This document shows, one piece after another, positions 8,466-16,583 of a stretch of 36,097 nucleotides of DNA (position 1 is its first letter; every line of letters starts with the position of its first letter). The notes under the pieces are model-generated. The model did not search any database, was not told where the DNA came from, and saw nothing but the letters and a program-made list of their open reading frames with translations. Origin of the DNA: Oscillospiraceae bacterium. Lineage in GTDB: Bacteria > Bacillota > Clostridia > Oscillospirales > Acutalibacteraceae. The position numbers and the translations under genes are program-made. The stretch lies in contig SVOJ01000027.1 of assembly GCA_015066385.1 (NCBI GenBank), forward strand, positions 1 to 36,097, in the 5' to 3' direction.

Positions 8466-9848
8466 TTGCTTAACGATTATATTCTCAAATATGCCGACGG
8501 TGCGGCACAGCATACGGAAATCCGTGCACAACAGGCTTTTAACCGTTCTGTCACCTTGGTCGGCGGCAATCTTGTCAATAATACCCGCACCCGTACGGGC
8601 GGTGTCTGTGCAAGAGTTTACAAAAACGGTCTGTGGGGATTTTCCTCAAAAGGCGAATACAACGAAGAAAGTGTCCGTGCCGTATTGGAAGCCGCCCGCG
8701 ACAATGCATTGTTCATGGATCGCAAACTTTCATTGGGTAAACCGCCTATTCAGGCGGCAGAGCCCGTACAATATACCACTTCGCTTACATTTAAAGATGT
8801 TGAACAAAAAACACTGATTGATTATGCAAATGCGGTGGATGGTTATATCAAGAGCAAATATCCCGACCTTGCAAGCCGTACGGTCAGTGTCAGAAGCGGT
8901 TGTATTGAAAAAATTCTGCACACCGATACGGGCAGTTTTGCCCATCAACTTTTTCCGAGAACGTATTATATTATCTCCATGGCGGCAGAAACCGCAGACG
9001 GCGACACGGTGGAACTTTTTGACATCATCGGCGGCGGAGCCGGCAGTTTTTGTGATTTTTATGATGATCCGATGCAATACACCGACCGCATTGATTCGCT
9101 GTATGAAGAACTCATGCAGAAAAAAGAAGGTGTGTTCCCGGATGCGGGTATGTGCGACTGCATCATCGGTTCTGCCGTGGCAGGTATGGTCGCACACGAA
9201 GCTGTCGGGCATACCGTGGAAGCAGACCTTGTTCTGTCTGGCTCGGTTGCTGCAAGCAATCTCAACCGGCAGGTGGCTTCCCCTATTGTCAACATGGTGG
9301 ATTTTGCCCACACCGCACTCGGACAACCTGCCCCGCTTCCTGTATATGTTGACGACGAAGGAACCTTGTGCGAAGATTCCGTGCTGATCAAAGACGGTAT
9401 CCTTGTCGGTTATATGAACAACCTTGAAAGTGCCGCACACTTCGGTGTCAAGCCCTGCGGCAATGCAAGGGCATACGGTTTTGCGGATGAACCCCTTATC
9501 CGCATGCGTAATACCGCGGTGCTTCCCGGTAAAGACAAACTGGAAGATATGATCGCATCCGTCGAAAACGGATATTATCTGACCCGTACCGCCAACGGAC
9601 AGGCAGACACAACGGGTGAATTCATGTTCGGTGTCTGCATGGGATATGAAATTAAAAACGGCAAACTCGGCAGAGCACTTCGGGATACAACCATTTCGGG
9701 GGTTGCATTCAATATGCTCAAAACGGTCGATATGTTGTCCGATACAATCGAATGGGACTTTGCGGGCTTCTGCGGCAAGAAACAGCCGATGGCGGTTTCC
9801 ATGGGCGGTCCTGCCATCAAGTGCAAAGTCAATATCGGCGGTCGCTGA
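8466..9848 (+). CDS. tldD: TldD family metalloprotease
   Basis: Catalytic subunit of the TldD/TldE zinc protease, which in Escherichia coli cleaves unfolded peptides and processes the microcin B17 precursor and the antitoxin CcdA. The zinc motif HEAVGH lies at residues 244-249, inside VAHEAVGHTVEADL. The N-terminal and glycine-rich C-terminal regions fit PmbA/TldD (460 residues). The start is taken as TTG at 8466 because GGGGTGG lies at a good distance, whereas the ATG at 8451 would have a 10-base leader without a Shine-Dalgarno. The stop is 14 bases before the tldE ATG. First gene of a five-gene plus-strand operon. Confidence 0.93.
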   Translation: MLNDYILKYADGAAQHTEIRAQQAFNRSVTLVGGNLVNNTRTRTGGVCARVYKNGLWGFSSKGEYNEESVRAVLEAARDNALFMDRKLSLGKPPIQAAEPVQYTTSLTFKDVEQKTLIDYANAVDGYIKSKYPDLASRTVSVRSGCIEKILHTDTGSFAHQLFPRTYYIISMAAETADGDTVELFDIIGGGAGSFCDFYDDPMQYTDRIDSLYEELMQKKEGVFPDAGMCDCIIGSAVAGMVAHEAVGHTVEADLVLSGSVAASNLNRQVASPIVNMVDFAHTALGQPAPLPVYVDDEGTLCEDSVLIKDGILVGYMNNLESAAHFGVKPCGNARAYGFADEPLIRMRNTAVLPGKDKLEDMIASVENGYYLTRTANGQADTTGEFMFGVCMGYEIKNGKLGRALRDTTISGVAFNMLKTVDMLSDTIEWDFAGFCGKKQPMAVSMGGPAIKCKVNIGGR

Positions 9849-9862
9849 AAGGAGAACGCAAG

Positions 9863-11161
9863 ATGAAAATATTAAAAGAAACAGCCGAATATGTTCTCCG
9901 TGCACTCAAAAACGCAGGTGCGGATGATGCACAGTGTTCCGTTTCAAGCGGTAAAAAAGAAGAATTCAACATTGATGCAGGTCAGTTTTCATTGCTTCGC
10001 AGTGTTTTTAACAGCGGTGTGAGTATGAAAGTCATCAAGGACGGCAAAACGGGACAGGCTTTCATCAACAGCCTTGAAAAGCAGGATATTGATGCCGCGG
10101 CGATTGAATGTGTGCGGTCGGCAGAAGTTTCCGTTCCGGATGAAGCATACTGCATTGCATCGTTTACCGAAAATGCCGATTTTGCTGACGGCACAAAGAA
10201 CCCCGACCGTGATCGGTTTTTTGACCGTGTGCGTGAATTTCTTGACGATATCGGGAATGAGTTTCCCAAAATCATGATCGAACAGATCATTGCCGAATAT
10301 GTGGAAGGACAAAGTGTTCTTGCCAACACGAACGGTGTTTTGTATACACAGAAAAATGCAAATTATTCCGTCGGTGCGATGTATTCCGCGCATGACGGCG
10401 ATAAAACAACCTCGTTCAACAGTTTCGGTATTGATTATATTGATCCCGATTGCCGCATTATGGATCTCGGCGACAGCCGCAAAATGTTTGCCCGTTGCGA
10501 AGCGGAACTCGATATGCGCCCGCTGGACGGCAAATTTGAAGGTGTTGCACTGTTCGCACCCGGTTGTCTTGACAGCATGCTTTCGACCGTAATTGACAAT
10601 TTCTGCTCAGATTCCGTGATTGTGGAGGGAACTTCTCCGTGGAAAAATGCGGTCGGCACAAAAGTTGCGGATGATAATTTCTCCTTGCGTGTTATTTCCC
10701 ATGATGAACGTGTTGTCTGCGGTGAACGTGTGACCGATGACGGTTATATTTCGCAGGATTATGATATTATCAAAAACGGCATTCTGAAAGATTTTTGTCT
10801 GTCCGAATATGCCGCACGCAAGACTGGGCTTTCCCGTGCACCGTCCTCAAGCGGTTGCATCGGTGTACCCCCCGGTAAAGTGTCTTATGAAGACATCATC
10901 GGCGGCATTGAAAAAGGCATTCTTGTCTGCCGTTTTTCGGGTGGCGATCCTGCCACAAACGGCGATTTTTCGGGTGTTGCCAAAAACAGTTTTTATATTG
11001 AAAACGGCAAAATTGCTTATCCCGTCAGCGAAACCATGATCAGCGGTAACCTTGCACAGATGCTTCAAAATGTTGTCGGCATTTCAAAGGAAGTTTCCTG
11101 TGACGGCACCTGTGTTCTGCCGTATGTCGCATTCGGCGGCATCACCGTTTCGGGCGGTTAA
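9863..11161 (+). CDS. pmbA: TldE/PmbA, partner subunit of TldD
   Basis: A 432-residue paralogue of TldD that pairs with it to form the heterodimeric protease. The HExxxH zinc motif is absent, as expected for the TldE/PmbA subunit. It starts at the ATG at 9863, with AAAGGAG just after the tldD stop. Typical C-terminal features are the glycine-rich VCRFSGGDPATNGDFSGVAKNSFYIENG region (only partly quoted here: GGDPATNGDFSGVAKNS) and EVSCDGTCVLP. The upstream in-frame extension to 9752 overlaps tldD and is rejected. No RiPP precursor or ABC exporter is nearby, so a general proteolytic role is more likely than toxin maturation. Confidence 0.92.
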   Translation: MKILKETAEYVLRALKNAGADDAQCSVSSGKKEEFNIDAGQFSLLRSVFNSGVSMKVIKDGKTGQAFINSLEKQDIDAAAIECVRSAEVSVPDEAYCIASFTENADFADGTKNPDRDRFFDRVREFLDDIGNEFPKIMIEQIIAEYVEGQSVLANTNGVLYTQKNANYSVGAMYSAHDGDKTTSFNSFGIDYIDPDCRIMDLGDSRKMFARCEAELDMRPLDGKFEGVALFAPGCLDSMLSTVIDNFCSDSVIVEGTSPWKNAVGTKVADDNFSLRVISHDERVVCGERVTDDGYISQDYDIIKNGILKDFCLSEYAARKTGLSRAPSSSGCIGVPPGKVSYEDIIGGIEKGILVCRFSGGDPATNGDFSGVAKNSFYIENGKIAYPVSETMISGNLAQMLQNVVGISKEVSCDGTCVLPYVAFGGITVSGG

Positions 11162-11204
11162 CCCCGGAATTAAAACAGATTTTACCCAAATTGGAGCTTT
11201 ATAT

Positions 11205-13622
11205 ATGACAGTAAAAAAAGAAATAACCGTGCCTGTTGTCGCTTTGCGCGGGGTTGTCCTCTTTCCGGACATGACCCTGCACTTCGACGTGGGCAGAAAA
11301 GAATCCGTTGCCGCACTTCGTGCCGCCATGAATGCAAGGCAGCAAGTGTTTTTTGTAACGCAGGTAGGCTTTGCGGATGAATATCCCGATTTGAACGGAT
11401 TGTATCAGATCGGCGTGCTCGGTGAGGTGCGACAGATCGTACGCATCCCGGGGGCCAAAAACAACTTGCGTGTTGTTGTGGACGGTAAGCAGAGAGGCGT
11501 TATTGTGGATGTGCTGCAGAAAAAGCCGTTCATGAACGCCCGTGTGGAGTTGCTTGAGGATGAACGTAATTTTGAGGATGATCCCGTTTATCTTGCGGCC
11601 TTGCTGATGCGTTGCCGTGCACTGTTTGAAGAATATTGCATGCATTCTCCGCAGTTGGCAGAGGATGTGATTCAGTCTGTGTATGAAACGGATGATCCCG
11701 GCGTTCTGTCCGACAAAATTGCAGGCAACATTCTGTTTCCCATCGAAATCAAGCAGGATCTTCTTGCCATTGCAGACCCCATGGACAGACTCGAATTTCT
11801 GTGTGTGGCACTTGCACAGGAAACAGAAATTCTTGCACTCGATGAAGATATTCAGAATCGTGTGCAGGAAGCCATGGACCGTAATCAGAAAGAATATTAT
11901 CTGCGTGAACAAATGCGCATTATCGAAGAAGAACTCGGGGAAGCCGAAGGCGATGACGTCAGCTCTCTGCGCCGTATGATCGAAGAAAGTGCAATGAATG
12001 AAAATGCAAAGAAAAAACTGCTCGGCGAATGCAGACGTCTGCAACGTATGTCACCCGCATCGCCCGATGCAAACGTGCTTCGTACATACATCGAAAAATG
12101 TCTCGATATTCCGTGGGGTAAATACAGCAAGGAAAAAACAAAAATTTCCGCAGCCGTCAAGGTGCTTGAACGCGATCATTACGGTCTGAAAGATGTGAAA
12201 GAACGCATCACCGAAATGCTCGCCGCACGCATTGTGTCGCCCGAAATCAAAGGGCAGATCATCTGCCTTGCAGGCCCTCCCGGTGTCGGCAAAACCAGCA
12301 TTGCAAAGTCCATTGCCACTGCAACGGGCAGAAATTATGCAAGAATGTCTTTGGGCGGTGTGCGTGACGAAGCGGAGATCCGCGGTCACAGACGCACCTA
12401 TATCGGTGCCATTCCCGGCAGAATCATTGATGCACTTGTGAATGCAGGCACCATGAATCCGCTGATCCTGCTGGATGAAGTCGATAAACTCAGTTCCGAT
12501 GTCAAGGGCGATCCGTCATCGGCACTGCTTGAAGCACTCGATGCCGAGCAGAATCACTCCTTCCGCGATCACTATGTGGAACTGCCTGTCGATCTGAGTC
12601 AGGTGTTGTTTATCACCACCGCCAATGACAAAAATGCCATTCCCGATGCCCTGCGTGACCGTATGGAAGTTATTGACATTGCAAGTTATACCTTTGAAGA
12701 AAAATTCCATATCGCCAAAAAGCATCTGTTGCCCAAACAGATGAAAGAACACGCACTCACCAAAGATGACCTGCGTGTCACGGACGGTGCACTTCGTGCC
12801 GTCATTGAAGGCTATACCCGCGAAGCAGGTGTCCGTAAACTGGAACGGCAGATTGCAAAAATTTGTCGCAAAAAGACCCTTTCCATCGCAAACGGCGAAA
12901 GCGGCAAAACCGTTGTGGATGAAAGCATGCTTGAACATTTGCTCGGCATCCGCAAATTCCGCGATGATGCAAACGAAAACGAAGATGCTGTCGGTGTTGT
13001 CAACGGTCTTGCATGGACGAGCGTGGGCGGCGAGTTGCTCAAGGCAGAAGCCCTCATTATGGACGGCACGGGCAAACTCGAAACCACAGGCTCTCTGGGC
13101 GATGTGATGGTTGAATCCGTCAAGGCGGCGGTCAGTTTCATCCGAAGCCGTTGCGATTCCCTCGGCATTGCCTCCGATTTTTATAAAACGAAAGACATTC
13201 ATGTCCATTTCCCCGAAGGTGCGGTGCCCAAGGACGGTCCGTCGGCGGGTATCACCGTTACAACGGCACTCGTGTCTGCACTCACAGGCAGACCCGTTTC
13301 TGCAAAAATCGCCATGACAGGTGAAGTCACCCTTCGCGGCAGAGTACTTGCCATCGGCGGACTTCGCGAAAAGGCCATGGCGGCATATCGCATGAACATT
13401 CCTACCGTCATCATTCCCGCACAGAACGTGCCCGACCTGCAGGAAATTGACGATGCTGTCAAAGAGAAAATTACCTTTATTCCCGTCAGACATGTGGATG
13501 AAGTGTTGGAACTTGCTTTGTGCGAATTGCCTGAAACGGCAGAAAATGAAAAAAGCGGCATTCTTTTGCCGCCGAAAGAAAACTACAAGAGAAACCGAGG
13601 TGTGAGCGGTGAATTACAATAA
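11205..13622 (+). CDS. lon: ATP-dependent protease Lon
   Basis: AAA+ serine protease that degrades misfolded and regulatory proteins in the cytosol. It has 805 residues: the N-terminal substrate domain begins VPVVALRGVVLFP, Walker A GPPGVGKT is at 357-364, Walker B is LILLDEVDKL, and the C-terminal protease domain has the Ser680/Lys723 dyad in PKDGPSAG and GLREKAMAAYR. The 43-residue spacing of the dyad equals that of E. coli Lon. The ATG at 11205 follows GGAG, 43 bases after tldE. The 3' end overlaps the engB start by 14 bases. No HrcA/CIRCE or CtsR box was seen upstream. Confidence 0.98.
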   Translation: MTVKKEITVPVVALRGVVLFPDMTLHFDVGRKESVAALRAAMNARQQVFFVTQVGFADEYPDLNGLYQIGVLGEVRQIVRIPGAKNNLRVVVDGKQRGVIVDVLQKKPFMNARVELLEDERNFEDDPVYLAALLMRCRALFEEYCMHSPQLAEDVIQSVYETDDPGVLSDKIAGNILFPIEIKQDLLAIADPMDRLEFLCVALAQETEILALDEDIQNRVQEAMDRNQKEYYLREQMRIIEEELGEAEGDDVSSLRRMIEESAMNENAKKKLLGECRRLQRMSPASPDANVLRTYIEKCLDIPWGKYSKEKTKISAAVKVLERDHYGLKDVKERITEMLAARIVSPEIKGQIICLAGPPGVGKTSIAKSIATATGRNYARMSLGGVRDEAEIRGHRRTYIGAIPGRIIDALVNAGTMNPLILLDEVDKLSSDVKGDPSSALLEALDAEQNHSFRDHYVELPVDLSQVLFITTANDKNAIPDALRDRMEVIDIASYTFEEKFHIAKKHLLPKQMKEHALTKDDLRVTDGALRAVIEGYTREAGVRKLERQIAKICRKKTLSIANGESGKTVVDESMLEHLLGIRKFRDDANENEDAVGVVNGLAWTSVGGELLKAEALIMDGTGKLETTGSLGDVMVESVKAAVSFIRSRCDSLGIASDFYKTKDIHVHFPEGAVPKDGPSAGITVTTALVSALTGRPVSAKIAMTGEVTLRGRVLAIGGLREKAMAAYRMNIPTVIIPAQNVPDLQEIDDAVKEKITFIPVRHVDEVLELALCELPETAENEKSGILLPPKENYKRNRGVSGELQ

Positions 13623-14184
13623 CGTAACTTTTGAAGCGGCATACGGTACGGCGAAGCAGTTGCCTGTGTCCGATCTGCCCGAAATTGTGTTTTCGGGTCG
13701 CTCAAATGTCGGTAAATCTTCGCTGATCAACAAGTTGTTTAATCGCAAAAATCTTGCCCGTGTCAGTTCCGTTCCCGGAAAAACCACAACGGTCAACTTC
13801 TTCCGTTGTGAAGATGTACGTTTTGCAGACCTGCCCGGTTACGGCTATGCGAAACGATCAGGCGACGAAATCCGCCGCTGGAGTAATCTCATGGAAGGAT
13901 ATTTTCAGTCCGAACGCAACATAAAGCTTGTTGTGCAGCTTGTGGATATGCGTCACAAGCCCACCGCAGATGACCGTACGATGATCGATTTCCTGTCTGC
14001 GGCAGGCGTTCCGTTTGTGATTGCACTGACCAAGAGTGATAAACTCAAAAAGACCGAGCGTGCAAAGCGTGAGCAGGAAATTCCCGAAGAATTACCCGGT
14101 CTTGAAACCATTGCATTTTCGTCCGAAAACGGGGAAGGTGTGGAGGCTCTCAAAGCCCGCATCGAAGCCGCTCTGACTGAATAA
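13609..14184 (+). CDS. engB: Ribosome biogenesis GTP-binding protein EngB/YsxC
   Basis: Essential GTPase (YihA/YsxC/EngB) required for large-subunit ribosome assembly. It has 191 residues with the full G-motif set: G1 GRSNVGKS (30-37), G2 threonines in PGKTTTVN, G3 DLPGYG, G4 TKSD and G5 SSE. The start is GTG at 13609, inside the end of lon, with GAGGTG 6 bases upstream. lon-engB adjacency is conserved in many Firmicutes and supports translational coupling. Confidence 0.97.
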   Translation: MNYNNVTFEAAYGTAKQLPVSDLPEIVFSGRSNVGKSSLINKLFNRKNLARVSSVPGKTTTVNFFRCEDVRFADLPGYGYAKRSGDEIRRWSNLMEGYFQSERNIKLVVQLVDMRHKPTADDRTMIDFLSAAGVPFVIALTKSDKLKKTERAKREQEIPEELPGLETIAFSSENGEGVEALKARIEAALTE

Positions 14185-14201
14185 AGAGAGGAAGGTTCAA
14201 T

Positions 14202-14732
14202 ATGAATATCTGGCATGACATCAGCCCCAAACGCATCACGGCAAGAGATTTTATTGCCGTTGTCGAAATTTCCAAAGGCAGTAAGTGCAAGTATGAGCTC
14301 GATAAGGAAACGGGGCTTCTGCGTCTGGACAGAATCCTTTACACATCCACCCATTACCCCGCAAACTACGGTTTTATTCCGCGTACTTATGCGGATGACC
14401 TTGACCCGATGGATGTTATGATTCTCTGCTCCGAACCCATCCGTCCGCTGACAGAAGTGCGTTGCTATCCCATCGGTGTTATCTCCATGATCGACTCGGG
14501 CAGATACGATGAAAAAATCGTCTGCATCCCGTTCAACGATCCGACCTATAATACCTACACCGACATTCAGCAATTGCCCCGCCATATTTTTGACGAAATG
14601 ATGCACTTCTTCCGTGTTTACAAGGAACTCGAAGACAAGGATACTGCCGTCAACGAACTCAAAGGTGCCAAAGAAGCGGAAGAAATCATTCAGCAGTCCA
14701 TTGATTGTTATATTGATACCTATTGCAAATAA
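14202..14732 (+). CDS. ppa: Inorganic pyrophosphatase, family I
   Basis: Hydrolyses pyrophosphate released by biosynthetic reactions, a soluble cytosolic enzyme of 176 residues. The family signature (D-x-D-P-x-D type) is seen as DDLDPMDV at about 65-72, along with the upstream YPANYGFIP and downstream DEKIVCIP. Family I is less usual than the DHH-type family II in clostridia. The ATG follows GAGGAAGG, 17 bases after engB. It is the last gene of the tldD operon and is followed by a strong terminator. Confidence 0.92.
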   Translation: MNIWHDISPKRITARDFIAVVEISKGSKCKYELDKETGLLRLDRILYTSTHYPANYGFIPRTYADDLDPMDVMILCSEPIRPLTEVRCYPIGVISMIDSGRYDEKIVCIPFNDPTYNTYTDIQQLPRHIFDEMMHFFRVYKELEDKDTAVNELKGAKEAEEIIQQSIDCYIDTYCK

Positions 14733-14739
14733 ATCGCAA

Positions 14740-14786
14740 ACATATCCCTGCATCCTTTTGAGGAACGCAGGGATATGTGTTTTTTT
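14740..14786 (+). terminator. Strong terminator of the tldD-ppa operon
   Basis: A perfect 12-bp stem (14740-14751 with 14767-14778) is followed by a T run. Confidence 0.92.
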
Positions 14787-14809
14787 GTTCACAGAAACTT
14801 GGGGGAGGA

Positions 14810-14848
14810 AGAAAAACAAATTACGGTTTGCGTGATAAACCGTAATTT
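14810..14848 (-). terminator. Terminator with perfect 12-bp stem, downstream of the small unknown gene
   Basis: AAATTACGGTTT (14818-14829) and its exact complement (14837-14848) enclose a 7-base loop. Minus-strand Ts follow, so it can end the transcript of the gene at 14886-15185. The same 12-mer recurs elsewhere in the window (115-126 and 15450-15461). Confidence 0.75.
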
Positions 14849-14885
14849 TTATTTACTGATAAAACCACAATTATCCGTGAAGAGC

Positions 14886-15185
14886 CTATTTTTCTGCTTC
14901 TTCTTTCATTTTCGCAAACTCTTCCGAATTAAACAAATTCAATGCCTTTTCTTTCAAATAAACAAAGCGCGCAGGCTCACCACGCTCGACATAGAGCCGC
15001 CCGAATGAGATATAATCACGAATTTCCAATCCGTCCAGAATGTTCTGCACCAAATCAATAGGTCTGCGTTCAAACACATCAAAATCATGATCCGGAAGGT
15101 CAATTTGCGTTTCATAATATTTCAGATATTTCTCACCGAGAAAGACAAGCATTTCTTTTTCCTTTTTGTTCAGATATTCCTGCAT
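14886..15185 (-). CDS. Small hypothetical protein
   Basis: A 99-residue, charged, probably helical cytosolic protein that I do not recognise. It has no signal peptide, cysteine or metal motif; the central part contains ERRPIDLVQNILDGLEIRDY and a C-terminal Lys/Glu-rich helix. The ATG at 15185 has AGGAG at a good distance. It lies immediately downstream of the terminator of the structured element at 15201-15410 and may be transcribed by readthrough from that promoter, because no separate promoter is visible. Confidence 0.65.
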   Translation of the reverse strand: MQEYLNKKEKEMLVFLGEKYLKYYETQIDLPDHDFDVFERRPIDLVQNILDGLEIRDYISFGRLYVERGEPARFVYLKEKALNLFNSEEFAKMKEEAEK

Positions 15186-15200
15186 AAAAAACTCCTGAAA

Positions 15201-15410
15201 TTAAAAAAGTGCGGCAACCAAGTGCCGCACCGAAAAACGCAAACCCTTGATTGTCGCCAAACAAATCAAACAGACAAAGCATTGCATGCCAAAATCTATC
15301 AGCCGGGTTTGCATTTTTGCAAAACTCAATACTGATATTTTTGACAAGCAGAAATAAAGATATTTTTGTAAAAAAATACCTGCGTTCTCTGTTTATTTGA
15401 TTTGTTTGGC
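15201..15410 (-). ncRNA. Candidate structured non-coding RNA (6S-like outline, class unassigned)
   Basis: The predicted transcript starts 7 bases after a perfect TATAAT, exactly at the first base of a perfect 15-bp closing stem (15396-15410 with 15256-15270). Inside, on the 5' side, is a 7-bp hairpin (15361-15378) enclosed by GCAG/CTGC. A second helix of 14 pairs with a small internal loop follows (15332-15346 with 15287-15302), then an apical 6-bp hairpin with an AAAA loop (15308-15323). It ends in an 8-bp GC-rich stem (15209-15216 with 15223-15230) and TTTTTT. A long-range 8-bp complement (15239-15246 with 15305-15312) competes with or ties this fold. The long rod with a large internal bulge recalls 6S RNA, but the side hairpin is on the unusual strand. 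No reading frame of note is present. A leader of the downstream gene is the alternative. Confidence 0.55.
15203..15230 (-). terminator. Intrinsic terminator of the structured RNA
   Basis: GTGCGGCA/TGCCGCAC (15209-15216 with 15223-15230, 6-base loop) is followed on the minus strand by six Ts. It lies about 20 bases upstream of the start codon at 15185. I found no competing anti-terminator pairing. Confidence 0.85.
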
Positions 15411-15416
15411 AGTTTT

Positions 15417-15445
15417 ATTATACCACAGGCGGTTTTGATTTACAA
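15417..15445 (-). promoter_or_regulatory. Promoter of the structured RNA
   Basis: On the minus strand TTGTAA (15440-15445), a 17-base spacer ending in TGG and a perfect TATAAT (15417-15422) form an extended sigma-A promoter. It points into the 15410-15201 element. Confidence 0.7.
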
Positions 15446-15543
15446 GGGTAAATTACGGTTTGTCGGGCTACTTGCAAAGTGAATTTGACCCTCAAATACT
15501 TGTCGCCCCTTTCAGGCAATGTCGTCAACTTAAGGAATTTTTT
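15446..15543. other. Intergenic stretch with hairpin and recurrent 12-mer, possible element remnant
   Basis: This non-coding stretch holds a copy of AAATTACGGTTT (15450-15461) and a hairpin AAGT..ATTTGA/TCAAAT..ACTT (15477-15501). No reading frame is seen. It could be a decayed repeat element. Confidence 0.3.
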
Positions 15544-15573
15544 TGTAACCTTTTATGCCTTTGGGTTGTTATA
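15544..15573 (+). promoter_or_regulatory. ECF-type promoter upstream of the sigma factor gene
   Basis: TGTAACC (15544-15550), a 17-base spacer and GTTATA (15568-15573) match the AAC-type -35 and the GTTA/CGTC-type -10 of extracytoplasmic-function sigma factors. This suggests autoregulation. A short palindrome GAAAGG-A-CCTTTC follows at about 15580. Confidence 0.6.
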
Positions 15574-15641
15574 TAAGTGAAAGGACCTTTCAATAGGGTG
15601 ACGGGAGCAAGCCGAACCCGTTTTTTACAGGCGGTGAAACA

Positions 15642-16127
15642 ATGACAGAAGAAGTATTTACAGATGCCGTGCAACGAAACAGCCAACGGTTGTATCTCAT
15701 TGCACTGTCATTTGTGAAAAATACATACGATGCCGAAGATATTCTGCAAAATGTATTTTTAAAGCTGTGGAAACATCCGAAGCCTTTTTCCGATGAAACG
15801 CATCTGGATAAATGGCTGACAGCCATATGTGTGAACGAAAGCAAAAATTATATAAAGCATCCGTTCCGACAGCATATCAATATTGAAGACTGTGTTTTTG
15901 TTTCATCTGCCGAGATGGACAGTAGCGAAAAAGCAGATCTGTACAGGGCTGTGATGCAACTGTCAAAAAAAGAACGTGCGGTCATTCATTTGTTTTACTA
16001 CGAAGACCTGTCTGTCAAAGACATTGCAAAAATGCTGAAAATGAAAGAGTCGGCAGTAAAAACAAGGTTGAACCGCGCAAGAAACAAACTGAAAGAACGA
16101 TTGGGGGATGCATGGATCGATGAGTAA
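15642..16127 (+). CDS. ECF-family RNA polymerase sigma factor
   Basis: A 161-residue sigma-70 family protein consisting only of regions 2 and 4, as in ECF sigma factors that respond to envelope stress. Region 2 (about 10-65) contains NTYDAEDILQNVFLKLW. Region 4 (about 105-155) has a helix-turn-helix, LSVKDIAKMLKMKESAVKTR. The ATG at 15642 follows GGCGG. The stop overlaps the start of the downstream membrane protein by 8 bases, the usual sigma/anti-sigma coupling, and an ECF-like promoter sits upstream. The regulon cannot be inferred. Confidence 0.93.
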   Translation: MTEEVFTDAVQRNSQRLYLIALSFVKNTYDAEDILQNVFLKLWKHPKPFSDETHLDKWLTAICVNESKNYIKHPFRQHINIEDCVFVSSAEMDSSEKADLYRAVMQLSKKERAVIHLFYYEDLSVKDIAKMLKMKESAVKTRLNRARNKLKERLGDAWIDE

Positions 16128-16581
16128 AAAACAATATGTTGCAACCTTTTCAGACCTTCATCCTGCCGATGAAGCATTGGAAAGGATCATGACTATGAAA
16201 GAAAGAAAACAAAATATTGCATGGCGAAAAACACTTATTGTTGCGGCAGTAGCAATCAGCGTGCTGTTTGCCCTCGGTGCAGTGGCTTATGCCGCGACAG
16301 ACGGTGAAATTGTAAATTCCGTAGTTGAAACGATTGATCTGATTGCCGGGAAAGCGTATGTTTTTGTAAACGGCAAAAAGACCGAAACAGAACTCAATAT
16401 TTCCGAGCAGGTCAATGAGGACGGCGAAACCGTTTATTATGTGGAAATGGGTGTGCCGCTGTCGGATACGGACTCGGTAATCAAAGTGGAGTATGTCGGT
16501 GATGGTGTGGATATCAATGCATTTGATCTGTATATTCAGGAGCCAGTCGAAAGCACAATGGAATCCACCCAAAGTGAATAA
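16120..16581 (+). CDS. Single-pass membrane protein, probable anti-sigma factor
   Basis: A 153-residue protein with a cytosolic N-terminus of about 37 residues, one membrane segment (about 38-59, rich in Val/Ala/Leu) and an extracytoplasmic domain of about 95 acidic residues. It overlaps the ECF sigma gene, so it is probably its anti-sigma factor that holds the sigma at the membrane. No zinc-binding anti-sigma motif (HxxxCxxC) is seen. The start is uncertain: the ATG at 16120 has GGGGGA about 11 bases upstream, while the ATG at 16108 has none at a workable distance. A terminator follows at 16589. Confidence 0.75.
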   Translation: MSKKQYVATFSDLHPADEALERIMTMKERKQNIAWRKTLIVAAVAISVLFALGAVAYAATDGEIVNSVVETIDLIAGKAYVFVNGKKTETELNISEQVNEDGETVYYVEMGVPLSDTDSVIKVEYVGDGVDINAFDLYIQEPVESTMESTQSE

Positions 16582-16583
16582 AA

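Noticed and set aside
8730-9905. Long minus-strand open frame of 391 codons opposite tldD
   Set aside because: Antisense to a clear TldD with intact zinc motif; the translation is His/Cys/Phe-rich and has no recognisable family.
15256-15410. Interpreting the 15-bp inverted repeats as ends of a MITE or insertion sequence
   Set aside because: No target-site duplication flanks the repeats, there is no transposase, and promoter and terminator positions fit a transcript instead.
15201-15410. T-box or other common metabolite riboswitch
   Set aside because: No T-box bulge sequence, no known aptamer signature recognised by eye, and no anti-terminator complementary to the terminator stem.
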